Below, piece by piece: positions 36,043 through 45,767 of a stretch of 64,000 bases of DNA. Position 1 is the first letter of the stretch. Each line of letters starts with the position of its first letter. Source of the stretch: Chryseobacterium taeanense. Its GTDB lineage: Bacteria > Bacteroidota > Bacteroidia > Flavobacteriales > Weeksellaceae. Both the position numbers and the translations under genes were made by a program. The stretch covers positions 1 to 64,000 of the forward strand of contig NZ_FNDW01000009.1 in NCBI RefSeq assembly GCF_900099685.1. Direction: 5' to 3'. The notes beneath the pieces are model-generated. The model worked only from the letters and a program-made list of their open reading frames with translations. It was not told the DNA's origin and made no database searches.

Positions 36043-36714
36043 ATGAAAGCATTATCAATACATAATATCAATAAATATTTTTATGAACCCGAAAAATTCC
36101 AGGTGCTTAAAGAAGTCTCTTTTGAAGTGGAAAAAGGTGAATTTGTTGCTGTTGTAGGAAAATCGGGATCCGGAAAATCAACCTTATTGTATCTTCTTTC
36201 TACTATGGATACAGATTATGAAGGCCGTATTTCAATCAATGAGACTTTAGTGACGGGTCTGAAGCAGAATCAACTCTCTGCCTTCCGTAACGAACATATC
36301 GGTTTTGTGTTTCAGTTCCACTACCTTCTGCCCGAATTTTCAGTGCTGGATAATGTCATGCTTCCCGCATTGAAACTTAAAAAACATCCAAAAGAACAAA
36401 TTGAACATAAAGCAATGGAACTTCTCAGCTTACTCGATATAAAAGGGCACGAACATAAAAAAGCTTCTAAAATATCAGGAGGTCAGCAACAGCGCGTAGC
36501 TATTGCCAGGGCATTGATTAATGATCCGGCAATTATTATGGGCGATGAGCCGACCGGAAATCTGGATTCTAAAAACACAGAAATTGTTTTCGAAATTTTT
36601 CGGGAACTCGCAAAAGAAAGGGGGCAAACCATCATTGCGGTTACTCACGATGATGAGTTTGCTGCCAATTGCGACCGTATTATTGAGATGGCTGATGGTA
36701 AAATTATCCTTTAA
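36043..36714 (+). CDS. ABC transporter ATP-binding protein, LolD/MacB type
   Basis: 223 residues. Walker A is GKSGSGKS, the Q-loop is FVFQFHYLLPEFSVLDN, the signature is ISGGQQQRVAIARAL, Walker B is IIMGDEPTGNLD and the H-loop is VTHD. The sequence style is that of LolD/MacB/FtsE ATPases that pair with FtsX permeases, and it is the partner of the permease at 34372. Length is normal. Confidence 0.92.
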   Translation: MKALSIHNINKYFYEPEKFQVLKEVSFEVEKGEFVAVVGKSGSGKSTLLYLLSTMDTDYEGRISINETLVTGLKQNQLSAFRNEHIGFVFQFHYLLPEFSVLDNVMLPALKLKKHPKEQIEHKAMELLSLLDIKGHEHKKASKISGGQQQRVAIARALINDPAIIMGDEPTGNLDSKNTEIVFEIFRELAKERGQTIIAVTHDDEFAANCDRIIEMADGKIIL

Positions 36715-36758
36715 TAGTTGCACCAATGCTAATACAAAAAAGTAAAAAAATTAGAATA

Positions 36759-37640
36759 ATGAATAGAGGATTATTACTGTTATTATCTATATTCTTCATC
36801 ATCAAAATCCAGGCTCAGGAAGGGAAGCCCGATCTTTTTGGGGTTAGTTATGGATCAGATAAAATCAAAAATGATTCTGTAAAAGGAAAAATAAAAGATG
36901 TGGATGCTTTTCTGAACTTTCCAATTTACCGTGATAACGAAGAAGCAGTTGGCGGAAGACTCCAATTTAAATCAAGAAGTATTTCCGGTCTCGATCCTGC
37001 ATTCTCAAAAGATCTTTATGGAACAGATTTTTTCGTTTTCTGGCAAGTAAAAATAAAGCAAAAATATAAATTGTATTTCTTTGCGCAGGTTGGTGCATAT
37101 TCCGATTTTAAGGATATTAGTGAAGAAGATTTCCGTTATTCTTTCGGTGCAAGATACACGATACAGCATAATGATAATCTAAAGACAGGCTGGTGAATTT
37201 CCTATAACAGGCAGTTTTATGGGCATCAATTGAATCCGTTCATATCCTTTGATTATCAAATTACACCCAAATTGCAGCTTACAGGTCTTCTTCCGATCCG
37301 GCCAAAGCTTATTTATAGCATTAATGATAAACTCTCCTGGACTAATGAAATATTTGCAAGCGCAGGCAGCTACAGACTTTCGGCAAGTGATGAGAACAGT
37401 CGTTTTATAAGGATAAACAATTGGTATGGGATGAGCAGCCTGGAATATAAATTATCAGGGATTCATAAAATTTCGCTGGGAATAGGATATGATTTTATCA
37501 ATAGCCTGAAGCTTTATGAAGATAATACCGCTACAAACTGGAGTGTTTTTACTTTCGATCTTCGTCAAAAATCAGAACCCATTCAGGAGATAAGATCCAG
37601 AGGATTGAGATTTAATATCGGATATAGTTTTGGGCTGTAA
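36759..37640 (+). pseudogene. DUF6268-like outer membrane protein gene broken by an in-frame TGA
   Basis: From the ATG at 36759 (MNRGLLLLLSIFFIIKIQAQ, a signal peptide) the frame runs 145 codons to a TGA at 37194-37196, then continues in the same frame without a further stop to 37640. The two parts join naturally (LKTGW-stop-ISYNRQFYGHQLNPF), giving about 292 residues of an outer membrane beta-barrel that ends in the usual aromatic-rich strand (FNIGYSFGL). A single base change (GGA, CGA or AGA to TGA) would explain it. It is either a true nonsense mutation or a sequencing error. It follows the ATPase gene in the exporter operon. Confidence 0.8.
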
Positions 37641-37761
37641 ATATATGCTGTATTAAGGCCTAAATCTTTACGAAATGTTTATTAGATTTGAATAGAAAAA
37701 TTAAAATTATTAGAAAGCCATTGTCTGATTCTTATTTTATTTAAATTAAAGAACCTTTTAC

Positions 37762-38727
37762 ATGAAAAAAAGGATACATATCATACTGCCTATAGCACTG
37801 GCCATCATTTTGCCGGGGCTTAATTTCTTTTCCATTTCGGAAACTTCTGGTATTCAGCCGGACGGATTTGCAGAGAAATGGCTGTATGCTTCTATTGTTT
37901 TGTATGTTCTCTGGTACATTTTACAAGCGGTCTCCAATATCAAAACAAAATATAAGAATCTCGTTATTACGGCAGTTGTTGCATCTTTTGTCTTTATTGT
38001 TTATGTCCTTTTTGCCCTGTTGATATTTAAAATTCCTAATGCGATCAAATGGGTATTTATTGTTAAATTATTTTTTGCGGCAGTATTGTTTTTCATTATT
38101 CAATTCGCACTGAAAGCTAACGAAAGCATTTCAAAACTTCAGCTGGAGAAAGAGCAGATCCTGATTGAAAATTACAAAGTTCAGCTGCAGGAACTCAGAA
38201 CGAAAGTAGACCCTCATTTTTTGTTCAATTCTTTCAATACGCTGCGTACCATGATAAGGAATCAGCATCCTTCCTCGGAACAGTTTGTCATGAGTCTTTC
38301 CAATTTTTACAGGCTGACGCTTTCTTTGAACAAAACATCCACCACATCTCTTAAAGATGAAATCGATGTACTGAAATCTTATTTTTTTCTCATGCAGACC
38401 AGGAACGAAGGCGCTATAAAAGTCTCCATTAATATCGATGAAAACCTTTTGCAGAAGCAAATTCCTACACTGAGCCTTCAGATTATTGCAGAGAATTGTT
38501 TTAAACACAACAGAATTTCTTCGTCAAAACCTCTGGAAATAAATATTTATACAGAAAATCATTACATTTTAATAAGAAATAACAGATTACCGAAACTTAC
38601 CGTCGGAAAAGTTTCCGGATTTGGTCTTGAAAATATTGCACAGCGCTATGCCTTATTAAAGATATCCGATGGAATTGTCAGTACTTCGGATGATGATATA
38701 TTTGAAGTAAAGCTAAAATTAATTTAA
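37762..38727 (+). CDS. LytS-type sensor histidine kinase
   Basis: 321 residues. Four N-terminal membrane helices (about 5-115) precede a short coiled coil and the His_kinase domain with the phosphoacceptor motif KVDPHFLFNSFNTL. The ATPase domain shows QIIAENCFKHN (N box) and SGFGLENIAQRYALL (G box). It phosphorylates the LytTR regulator, whose ATG begins 2 bases after its stop. It probably controls the exporter operon upstream. Confidence 0.9.
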   Translation: MKKRIHIILPIALAIILPGLNFFSISETSGIQPDGFAEKWLYASIVLYVLWYILQAVSNIKTKYKNLVITAVVASFVFIVYVLFALLIFKIPNAIKWVFIVKLFFAAVLFFIIQFALKANESISKLQLEKEQILIENYKVQLQELRTKVDPHFLFNSFNTLRTMIRNQHPSSEQFVMSLSNFYRLTLSLNKTSTTSLKDEIDVLKSYFFLMQTRNEGAIKVSINIDENLLQKQIPTLSLQIIAENCFKHNRISSSKPLEINIYTENHYILIRNNRLPKLTVGKVSGFGLENIAQRYALLKISDGIVSTSDDDIFEVKLKLI

Positions 38728-38729
38728 TT

Positions 38730-39488
38730 ATGAATGTTTTGTTGGTGGAAGATGAGCATCACACAGCCCGGATGTTGCAGGAAATCATCGAAAAAGATAA
38801 AGATTTTATCGTTCTCAGAACGTTGGATTCCATTGCGGAGACCGTGTCTTATCTTGCAAAGTACGGCCAGAATATAGATTTAATATTTCTTGATATCCAT
38901 TTGTCAGACGGACATAGTTTTGAAATATTCCGCCATATTGATGTCAGTATCCCGGTTATATTTTGTACTGCTTACGATGAATATGCGCTTAAAGCTATCA
39001 GAAACAACGGAATAGAATATATTCTGAAACCTTTTGAAGATGAGGAAGTCCTGAATGCACTCCATAAATTCAGGCAACTGGCAGAGCGTTTCAAAAGACA
39101 GCTGAACTTTGAATTTCCCGGAGAAAAATCAAAAAATCATGTATATCAGGAAAGTTTTCTTGCCCAGCAGAAAGACAGAACAATTGTGGTTTTTACAGAA
39201 AATATTGCAATGTTTGCCATAGAGCAGGATATTGTTTATTTATATACATTGGACAGGAAGAGATATCCTGTTTTCAAGAATATGGATTATATCACGAATG
39301 CTTGCGATCCTCATATTTTTTTCAGGATCAATCGCCAGATGCTTGTTAACAGAAATGCTATCATAACGATTCAGCCTTATTTCAACAGAAAAGTTATATT
39401 AGAGCTTAAAATTAAGCCTGAAAATCAAACGATTGTTAGCCGCCTGAAAGTTACTGCTTTCAAAGAATGGCTTGAAAACGGAAGGTAA
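38730..39488 (+). CDS. LytTR-family response regulator
   Basis: 252 residues. The receiver domain (1-120) has the acidic pair Glu7-Asp8, the phosphorylation site Asp55 (LIFLDIHLSDG) and Lys in YILKPF. The C-terminal LytTR DNA-binding domain covers about 150-250 (DIVYLYTLDRKRYPVF, FFRINRQMLVNRNAI). It is the partner of the LytS-type kinase. Confidence 0.92.
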   Translation: MNVLLVEDEHHTARMLQEIIEKDKDFIVLRTLDSIAETVSYLAKYGQNIDLIFLDIHLSDGHSFEIFRHIDVSIPVIFCTAYDEYALKAIRNNGIEYILKPFEDEEVLNALHKFRQLAERFKRQLNFEFPGEKSKNHVYQESFLAQQKDRTIVVFTENIAMFAIEQDIVYLYTLDRKRYPVFKNMDYITNACDPHIFFRINRQMLVNRNAIITIQPYFNRKVILELKIKPENQTIVSRLKVTAFKEWLENGR

Positions 39489-39582
39489 ATTTACAATCTT
39501 AAAGTTAATATTTCAGTATTTAAGAACTGATGGTTTCCGTAAAATCAGTAAAAATACTTAATAAACTGTTTATAAATTCACT

Positions 39583-39590
39583 TACATTTG
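39583..39590 (+). promoter_or_regulatory. Putative -7 promoter element of the FAD oxidase gene
   Basis: TACATTTG matches the Bacteroidota -7 consensus TAnnTTTG exactly and lies 72 bases before the ATG at 39662. No clear TTG -33 element is seen. Confidence 0.4.
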
Positions 39591-39661
39591 ATTCATTCAT
39601 TTTTAAATAAGCTTACTACTTAAGCTAACTATAAAACTAATAATCAATAAACCACCATTTC

Positions 39662-41431
39662 ATGGAAACTACGCTCAATATCATCGAGATCTTAAAGGAA
39701 TATCTTCCAAAGGACAATATGCCTGAAATATTGTTTGATTCGCCTTTAACAAATAAAGAGTACAACGACAAAAGACAAATATTCAATACTTATTTTCAGT
39801 TCCGGCCGACGGCAATTGTATTCTGTACCAATACACAACAAGTTTCTGAAATCATTAAATGTATTAGAGAGAACAATTATACAGGGGTATTGAGAATTCG
39901 TTCTGGCGGTCATGATCATGAAGGGGAATGTTCGGCAACTGATGCTCTTGTACTAGACCTTTCCAAAATGACAAAAGTCGATATTAATGCGGATCTCAAC
40001 TATGCAACCATCCAGCCCGGAATCATGTTTATCGACCTGATAAAACAAATGAATGCACAGAATGTAGGGTTGCCACACGGTACATGTTATTCTGTACGTA
40101 TAGCAGGATTTACATTTGGTGGCGGATGGGGACCATGGACCCGACAAAAAGGTATGGGATGCGAAAGTCTTGCCGGCGTAACCATTGTATTGGGTGATGG
40201 CTCATACCGGACTATCGTAGATAATAAGCTTATCCCTGAATATAAAGGACAGCCGGTGCTGGATCTTAATGAAGAAGACCGCAAAATTTTGTGGGCATTA
40301 CGCGGTGGCGGCGGTATGAGTTATGGTATTATTACGGAACTTATTTATAAAACATTCACCATGCCTGATTATACGACTAAATTTACCGTTGCATGGGACC
40401 AAAAATTTGGTCAGGATATTCCGCCTGCTGTTGATATCCTTAAACGTTGGGAAGAGCTTATAGGATATAATGAAAATATTGACTTACTGGGCACTAATCT
40501 TAAAGTGGTTGCTAAATTCAAAGATCTACAGGATACAACTCCCGTAGAAAAATCTTTACATAATTGCTATTTTTATGGATATTACATGGGAAGCAAAGAC
40601 CAGTTTCAGAGCCAGAAGGATTTTGAAGACAACCTGCAGCGCATTATTGAAGAAAAGTGGTTTCCAAAGAACCAGTTTAGGCAGTACAATGTTAATTTTG
40701 AAGATAGTATCGAGGCAGTATTATCCAATAATGTTAGCAATAACTCAGGTAAGCTCACTGCCGTATCGGATGTTCACAAACGGCAATGGAGCCCATTCTC
40801 AGCTTGGGACAGAATTGTAAAATGGGATACAAAGCAGAATAAACATCCGGTTTTAGAAGCTTTATATAACACTGATTTCTTACCTCATCACTACCAGGCT
40901 ATTCCACCTGAAATAGACAAACCTGCACCACATAAAATCACTTCAAGATTTGCCACGGTTATAGATGATGAAGAACTTGCATCGCAAAGGAGAATTAAGC
41001 TGATAGAAAGTCTGGAGTCGAACCTTTTGGTTACAGAAGGTGAAAAGCAGGGGATGAATACTTATTTTACTTTAGGAGCTATTTCGGGAGCGTATTACCG
41101 GGATTATGATTTTGCCGCAAACCAATTTCCGGAAGGAAGTTCTTTCGCATATAAAAAATGCTTTTATACGATCCAATATCAAGCGTGGTGGGACAATGAC
41201 GGCATTGAAAATCCTAAAGTTCAGCCTTACGTGAACCGTGCTATGGATTGGTTAGAGGTTTGCCGAAATTATGAGATTCCTGCCACATATGGTGCTTTCA
41301 TCAGTTTTAAAGACGACAGCATTCCGACACGTGTTTATTTTCAGGAAAATTATGACAGGCTCAAAGAAATAAAAAAAGACTATAGCAAAGATCCTGATAA
41401 TATGCTCAGTAGTAGAAAAACGATTATCTGA
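39662..41431 (+). CDS. FAD-linked oxidase, berberine-bridge (BBE) type
   Basis: A 589-residue flavin oxidase of the VAO/PCMH fold, probably oxidising a sugar or secondary-metabolite alcohol. The FAD domain has RSGGHDHEGE with His84 and HGTCYSVRIAG with Cys142. These are the two positions that bind FAD covalently in bicovalent BBE enzymes, so bicovalent attachment is likely. GGGWGPWTRQKG follows, and the C-terminus has the BBE-type end (DPDNMLSSRKTI). No signal peptide, so cytosolic. It is longer than the usual 450-500 residues because of insertions around residues 300-380. It is a single transcript. Confidence 0.88.
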   Translation: METTLNIIEILKEYLPKDNMPEILFDSPLTNKEYNDKRQIFNTYFQFRPTAIVFCTNTQQVSEIIKCIRENNYTGVLRIRSGGHDHEGECSATDALVLDLSKMTKVDINADLNYATIQPGIMFIDLIKQMNAQNVGLPHGTCYSVRIAGFTFGGGWGPWTRQKGMGCESLAGVTIVLGDGSYRTIVDNKLIPEYKGQPVLDLNEEDRKILWALRGGGGMSYGIITELIYKTFTMPDYTTKFTVAWDQKFGQDIPPAVDILKRWEELIGYNENIDLLGTNLKVVAKFKDLQDTTPVEKSLHNCYFYGYYMGSKDQFQSQKDFEDNLQRIIEEKWFPKNQFRQYNVNFEDSIEAVLSNNVSNNSGKLTAVSDVHKRQWSPFSAWDRIVKWDTKQNKHPVLEALYNTDFLPHHYQAIPPEIDKPAPHKITSRFATVIDDEELASQRRIKLIESLESNLLVTEGEKQGMNTYFTLGAISGAYYRDYDFAANQFPEGSSFAYKKCFYTIQYQAWWDNDGIENPKVQPYVNRAMDWLEVCRNYEIPATYGAFISFKDDSIPTRVYFQENYDRLKEIKKDYSKDPDNMLSSRKTII

Positions 41432-41555
41432 TAAATAAATATGGTAACTCATCTTTAAAAAAATTAAATCTGAGAAAAAGAGACACAGAACAAAAGTTTT
41501 TTTACTTTAGTTTTAATCCATTTATTATTTATACCCACGATCGAAACTCATATAA

Positions 41556-41595
41556 AAACCCACTGCGACTTGGATTGCAGTGGGTTTCGATTTTA
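41556..41595 (+). terminator. Terminator after the FAD oxidase gene
   Basis: AAACCCACTGC / GCAGTGGGTTT with a 10-base loop, followed by CGATTTTATAATTTTT, about 125 bases after the stop. Confidence 0.75.
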
Positions 41596-41733
41596 TAATT
41601 TTTGAATCAAAGATGTATATCGCAATCTTTTTTAACTTTAGCGCCGATTGCAGGAATTGATTTCAATAAGTTTTTAATTTCTTTAAAACAATCTGTATTA
41701 CAAAATATATCTTTAAATTGTTGACAGTATTAA

Positions 41734-42321
41734 ATGAGCATAATGAAAAAAATATTGATTATCAATGGTCACCCAAATAAGGAATCCTTTAATTTTGGAA
41801 TTGCTGAATCCTACAGGAAAGGAGCTGTTGAATCAGGTGCTGAGGTAAAGGAAATTATTATTGCAGAACTGGACTTTAATCCTAATCTTCAGTTTGGATA
41901 TCAGAAAATAATGCAACTGGAACCTGATCTTATACAGGCTTGGGAAAAAATTGTCTGGGCAGATCATCTGGTCTGGATTCATCCTGTCTGGTGGGGTGGG
42001 TTACCGGCAATCACAAAAGGTTTTATTGACAGGTTGTTTTTACCCGGATATGCTTTCAGATACAGGAAAAATTCTGTCTGGTGGGATAAGCTTCTGAAGG
42101 GTAAAACAGCACATATTATTACGACATTAGATCAACCTGGGCTATATTACAGATTGATGTTTGGAAGACCAAGTGTGAATCAGCTCAGGAAATCGGTTCT
42201 GCAGTTTTGCGGAATAAAACCGGTAAAAGTTACTTACATAGGAATTATTAAAACCTCTGATGAAAATCAACGTAAAATTTGGCTTAATAAAGTAAAATTA
42301 ATAGGAATCAGGCAAAGTTAA
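41734..42321 (+). CDS. NAD(P)H-dependent quinone oxidoreductase, flavodoxin-like
   Basis: 195 residues of the NQO/MdaB flavodoxin-like fold. FMN/FAD loops are INGHPNKESFN at the N-terminus and WIHPVWWGGLPAITKGFIDRL in the middle, followed by LPGYAFRY. It performs two-electron reduction of quinones or related electrophiles in the cytosol. The ATG at 41743 (MKKILIING) is an equally good start, three codons in. The next gene lies 50 bases downstream. Confidence 0.88.
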   Translation: MSIMKKILIINGHPNKESFNFGIAESYRKGAVESGAEVKEIIIAELDFNPNLQFGYQKIMQLEPDLIQAWEKIVWADHLVWIHPVWWGGLPAITKGFIDRLFLPGYAFRYRKNSVWWDKLLKGKTAHIITTLDQPGLYYRLMFGRPSVNQLRKSVLQFCGIKPVKVTYIGIIKTSDENQRKIWLNKVKLIGIRQS

Positions 42322-42371
42322 TTCAAATACTAATGTGAATGAAAGATTGATACAGATTAAATAATGAAATA

Positions 42372-42977
42372 ATGAATGCGCTTATAGATAAATTAATGGC
42401 AGTGGAACACGGCTTCAAACCTTTTGAACTGGAAGCTCAAAGAATAGTCGATAAAGAAACGTTATCGGATTCAAAAGCTATAGCTGTTGATATGCTTCGG
42501 AGTGAGTTCTACCAAGTGCGATGTTGTGCAATCTTCATCCTCGGATTTATTGCATCCAAAGATTGTTCCGTACTTTGTTTATTAAAAGGAATTGCCCGCT
42601 CAGATGAAAGCTGGCAGGTACAGGAAATCATTGCAAAGGCATTTGACCATTACTGCAAAGAGAATGGCTATGAAAATTCGCTCCCCGAAATTAAGGAATG
42701 GCTCAGTGATGAACATCCCAATGTTTGCCGTGCAGTTACCGAAGGTCTGCGGATATGGACGGGGCGACCTTATTTTAAAATGCATCCTGAAGTGGCTATC
42801 GATCTCATAAGCCGGCATAAAGCCAACGATAGTGAATACCTTCGGAAGTCGGTTGGCAATTCTTTGAGGGATATCAGCAAAAAGCATGGAGAACTGATCA
42901 ACACAGAAACTGCAAAATGGGACCTTCAGGATCAGAAGATCGCTTTCACCTACAGCTATGTGCTTAAAAGACATTGA
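42372..42977 (+). CDS. DNA alkylation repair (AlkD-like) HEAT-repeat protein
   Basis: 201 residues made of helical HEAT-like repeats (VRCCAIFILGFIASKD, WQVQEIIAKAFDHYCKENGYE, PNVCRAVTEGLRIW, SEYLRKSVGNSLRDISKKH). The repeat text NxLRDISKK and the WTGRPYFKxHPE stretch are typical of AlkC/AlkD-type glycosylases, which excise alkylated bases without base flipping. Catalytic acid assignment is not possible by eye. Cytosolic. Confidence 0.75.
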   Translation: MNALIDKLMAVEHGFKPFELEAQRIVDKETLSDSKAIAVDMLRSEFYQVRCCAIFILGFIASKDCSVLCLLKGIARSDESWQVQEIIAKAFDHYCKENGYENSLPEIKEWLSDEHPNVCRAVTEGLRIWTGRPYFKMHPEVAIDLISRHKANDSEYLRKSVGNSLRDISKKHGELINTETAKWDLQDQKIAFTYSYVLKRH

Positions 42978-43116
42978 TAATAAAGCATATTCTTAATACG
43001 AAAGGACATTTGATATCAAACCGGGTTATTAGAAAACGCTAAAATTTCATTTTGTTCTGAATTTTTTCTTAAAGTTAATTATTTAACTCTTCATCTTTTC
43101 GATGCACTACGTAATT

Positions 43117-43938
43117 TTAATCAGTTTTTACCAAACCATCGGTCAGCGCTCTCCCGAATTTCTTCTTGAATGCATAAGAGAAATGTGACAGGCTTTCAAA
43201 ACCCAGGTCGAGATAGATGGAGGACGGTTTTTTATTTTTATTTTCAAGGAGATGTCGGGCCTCATTCAGTCTTTTATCCTGCAGCCACTTACGTGGAGGC
43301 ATTCCGAATATCTTCTGAAAATCCCTTTTAAAACCTGAAAGGCTTCTCCCGGTCAGCTGTGCCAGCTTTTCAACCGGCACATTGAAATGATAATTGCTCA
43401 ACATAAATCTTTCCAGATCGATCTTGTAAGGTTCTGAAAAGTCGAACAGAAAATTATGAAGCTCGGGAACGGCAATCAGCATTAACTTGATACCTTCCTT
43501 CACCTTTAACAGCCCCAATTCATCGGTCATTTCAGAACCAGAGCTTCTGGCATAAGGAATGATAGACTGGAAATATCCTGTGAGAAACGCATTATTGGGA
43601 AGGCATAGATTCGGAGATCCTGTATATTTACCGTGAACTTCCATTTTATCCTCCAGCACAATCTGTCGCATCAGATCCTCTTGCAGGGAGATGACGATCG
43701 TTTCATAATGACCATTTGATCCAGGCATTTTAGTTAATGTTCCCAGCTGATTTTTATGGATCAGCAATACTTCTCCGGCAGAGATGCTGATATTCTGATC
43801 AGAAGTTTCCAGAACCATCTGACCGGAGACCTGCAATATCAGGGTATGGTGATTCCAAACACAGGCCTTTTCCTTTCGTTCTGAAGAAAGATAGGAGTAA
43901 AATATAACACCGGGAAGAATTTCTGCTGGACTTTCCAT
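43117..43938 (-). CDS. AraC-family transcriptional regulator
   Basis: 273 residues. The N-terminal cupin-like sensing domain covers about 20-125 (VSGQMVLETSDQNISISAGEV). The C-terminal double HTH covers about 170-270 (PVEKLAQLTGRSLSGFKRDFQ and SSIYLDLGFESLSHFSYAFKKKFG). Its start immediately follows the stop of the aldo/keto reductase gene, so the two form one transcript. It probably autoregulates the pair in response to a carbonyl or oxidative signal. Confidence 0.9.
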   Translation of the reverse strand: MESPAEILPGVIFYSYLSSERKEKACVWNHHTLILQVSGQMVLETSDQNISISAGEVLLIHKNQLGTLTKMPGSNGHYETIVISLQEDLMRQIVLEDKMEVHGKYTGSPNLCLPNNAFLTGYFQSIIPYARSSGSEMTDELGLLKVKEGIKLMLIAVPELHNFLFDFSEPYKIDLERFMLSNYHFNVPVEKLAQLTGRSLSGFKRDFQKIFGMPPRKWLQDKRLNEARHLLENKNKKPSSIYLDLGFESLSHFSYAFKKKFGRALTDGLVKTD

Positions 43939-44910
43939 TTATCTTTGTAGGTAAGTGCCGCCTTTGATGGCACCAATTGCAAATGTAGTGTTTAAAATGT
44001 TCATCTCGTCCGGGGTAAACATAATTTCCATCGCGGCGATATTTTCAGGCAGTCTTGATCTGCGGCTCATGCTCACCAATGGCATGATATGGTTGCCCTG
44101 TTCTTTCACCCAGGCAATCGCAAGCTGTGTAGGGCTAACATTTTTAACGTGTGCCATTTCTTTTAATACGGCCACTTTTTCAAGATTATAGATAAGGTTG
44201 TCACCCTGAAACCGCGAGAAGTGATTCCGATAATCGTCAACCGGCAAAGGTGTCTGTAGGTCGCCGGTTAAAAGGCCTTCTGCCGTATTGGCAAATGCTA
44301 CGATGCTAATTCCTAATTCTTTAGCCGCCGGCAAGAGGTCGTTTTCAATCTGACGATCAGCCAGAGAGTAACCTATCTCCAGTGCGCTGATAGGATAAAT
44401 GCTGTTAGCTTTCCGAAGCTGATCAGCAGTGATTTCAGATACTCCGATATGACGTACCTTGCCTTCCTCCACCAGGTCGGCGATCGTTCCGATGATGTCT
44501 TCGATGGGTACGCTGTCGTCTATCCTGCTGGGTTGATAAAGGTCAATAACCTCAACTCCCAAGCGGGTCAGCGAATAGTTGACAAAGTTTTTAATTGCTA
44601 TCGGACGAAGATCCATCCCGATCCATTGACCGTTATGGAAGATCGCCCCGAATTTGACACTGATAAAAGCCTGTTCCCTTCTTCCTTTTAAAGCTTTTCC
44701 GATGAGGATTTCATTGTGGCCTGCACCGTAAAAATCACCAGTATTCAGGAAGTCGATACCATTATCCAAAGCCTGATGAATGGTGGCAATGCTTTCCGCT
44801 TCGTCCGGTGTTGGCCCGCCCCAGATGGAAGACATCCGCATACATCCAAGCCCCAGCTTGGATACCATAGGTCCATTTTGACCCAATTGAATTTTTGTAA
44901 TTTCTGACAT
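43939..44910 (-). CDS. Aldo/keto reductase
   Basis: 323 residues, a TIM-barrel NADPH-dependent carbonyl reductase. Visible residues are Asp and Tyr in LNTGDFYGAGHNE, Lys in FISVKFG, the YQPSRIDDSVPIEDIIGT loop of the AKR13-like group, and the C-terminal cofactor segment MPLVSMSRRSRL. Cytosolic. It is the first gene of a two-gene transcript with the AraC regulator and has no spacer before it. Substrate unknown. Confidence 0.9.
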   Translation of the reverse strand: MSEITKIQLGQNGPMVSKLGLGCMRMSSIWGGPTPDEAESIATIHQALDNGIDFLNTGDFYGAGHNEILIGKALKGRREQAFISVKFGAIFHNGQWIGMDLRPIAIKNFVNYSLTRLGVEVIDLYQPSRIDDSVPIEDIIGTIADLVEEGKVRHIGVSEITADQLRKANSIYPISALEIGYSLADRQIENDLLPAAKELGISIVAFANTAEGLLTGDLQTPLPVDDYRNHFSRFQGDNLIYNLEKVAVLKEMAHVKNVSPTQLAIAWVKEQGNHIMPLVSMSRRSRLPENIAAMEIMFTPDEMNILNTTFAIGAIKGGTYLQR

Positions 44911-45100
44911 ATGATTGATTTAATGTATAAGACAAAGGTCTCTATTTATCAACCAACTGACTTTCCTGTATGGTTCAATTTACTTTCCTGTATAGCTCAT
45001 TGTTACCAGTAAAACTAGGTCATGCAACTGTTCAAATGTTGCATTTGAATATAATAATTAAATAAAAAAAAGACTTGGAAAAATAGTCACCCTTTAAAAT

Positions 45101-45139
45101 AAAAATCCTCTGAAACTATTGTTAGCAGAGGATTTTTTT
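45101..45139. terminator. Strong hairpin, likely bidirectional terminator
   Basis: AAAAATCCTCTG / CAGAGGATTTTTTT with a 13-base loop. It directly abuts the start of the repeat at 45140. No gene ends just upstream on either strand, so it looks like a leftover of a lost gene. Confidence 0.75.
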
Positions 45140-45298
45140 GTACCCAGGACCGAAGAAATGTCGAAACATTTGGTGGAAGATTTGGAAAGAATTTCTGAAA
45201 TATTAAAATAATAATCCTGTCTTGCGACCAAGACGAGCGTATCTTCAAACACTTTTATCGATGACCTTGTACGTTTGAGCCAAATTAAACAAAAATTG
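45140..45298 (+). repeat. Dispersed repeat copy A (gene-end remnant)
   Basis: The first about 125 bases match copy B (60264-60421) with three substitutions, and the last 35 bases diverge. In frame it reads TEEMSKHLVEDLERISEILK followed by stops, then a second fragment FIDDLVRLSQIKQKL. This looks like the decayed tail of a mobile-element or accessory gene. The direction is the same as copy B. Confidence 0.7.
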
Positions 45299-45767
45299 GC
45301 TATTGCGAATTTAGCATTTGATTTCTTATAGTTGTAAAGTCTTAAGCATATGAAATAATCGAAGTTGATATGATTGATTTGGTCTTACTTCGATCGTCTT
45401 TCACATCTTGATTGAGATTTTAAAAAATATGACAAATATTGATAATGAATTTCTATAATTAAAGCGGGTATCTGTCTCATGAAACATTACATAAACCATT
45501 TTATTTATAAATAAATAATGTTTTGAAAGTGATAGAATGTAAATTGATATTGATGAGTAAAGAGGGCACAACATTTTTATTTTCCTATTTATTTTATAAA
45601 TCTTTGAAAGAAAATCAAAACAAATTCACAAAATTGTCGTACCTTATAAAAGATATTGCAGAATGAAAATTAATTTTCGTGTGAATAATGGCTCATCAAT
45701 AAAGCATAATTTTTTCTTTGTCTTCCGTAATACTTCTACGATAATTATTCACTTTAATTTAAAACTT

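Larger units (their letters stand above)
44911..45767. other. Intergenic region with terminator and a dispersed repeat copy
   Basis: About 850 bases between the aldo/keto reductase and the desaturase. It contains a strong hairpin terminator, one copy of the 159-bp repeat and A+T-rich leader sequence. No intact gene was recognised. Confidence 0.55.

Noticed and set aside
37194-37196. TGA as a selenocysteine codon in the barrel gene
   Set aside because: The product is an outer membrane barrel with no redox motif, and no selenocysteine machinery is visible. A point mutation is simpler.
45140-45155. tRNA gene at the GTACCCAGGACCG motif (also at 60264)
   Set aside because: Only a possible 3' end can be seen. 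No cloverleaf, anticodon arm or T-loop could be folded by eye on either strand.
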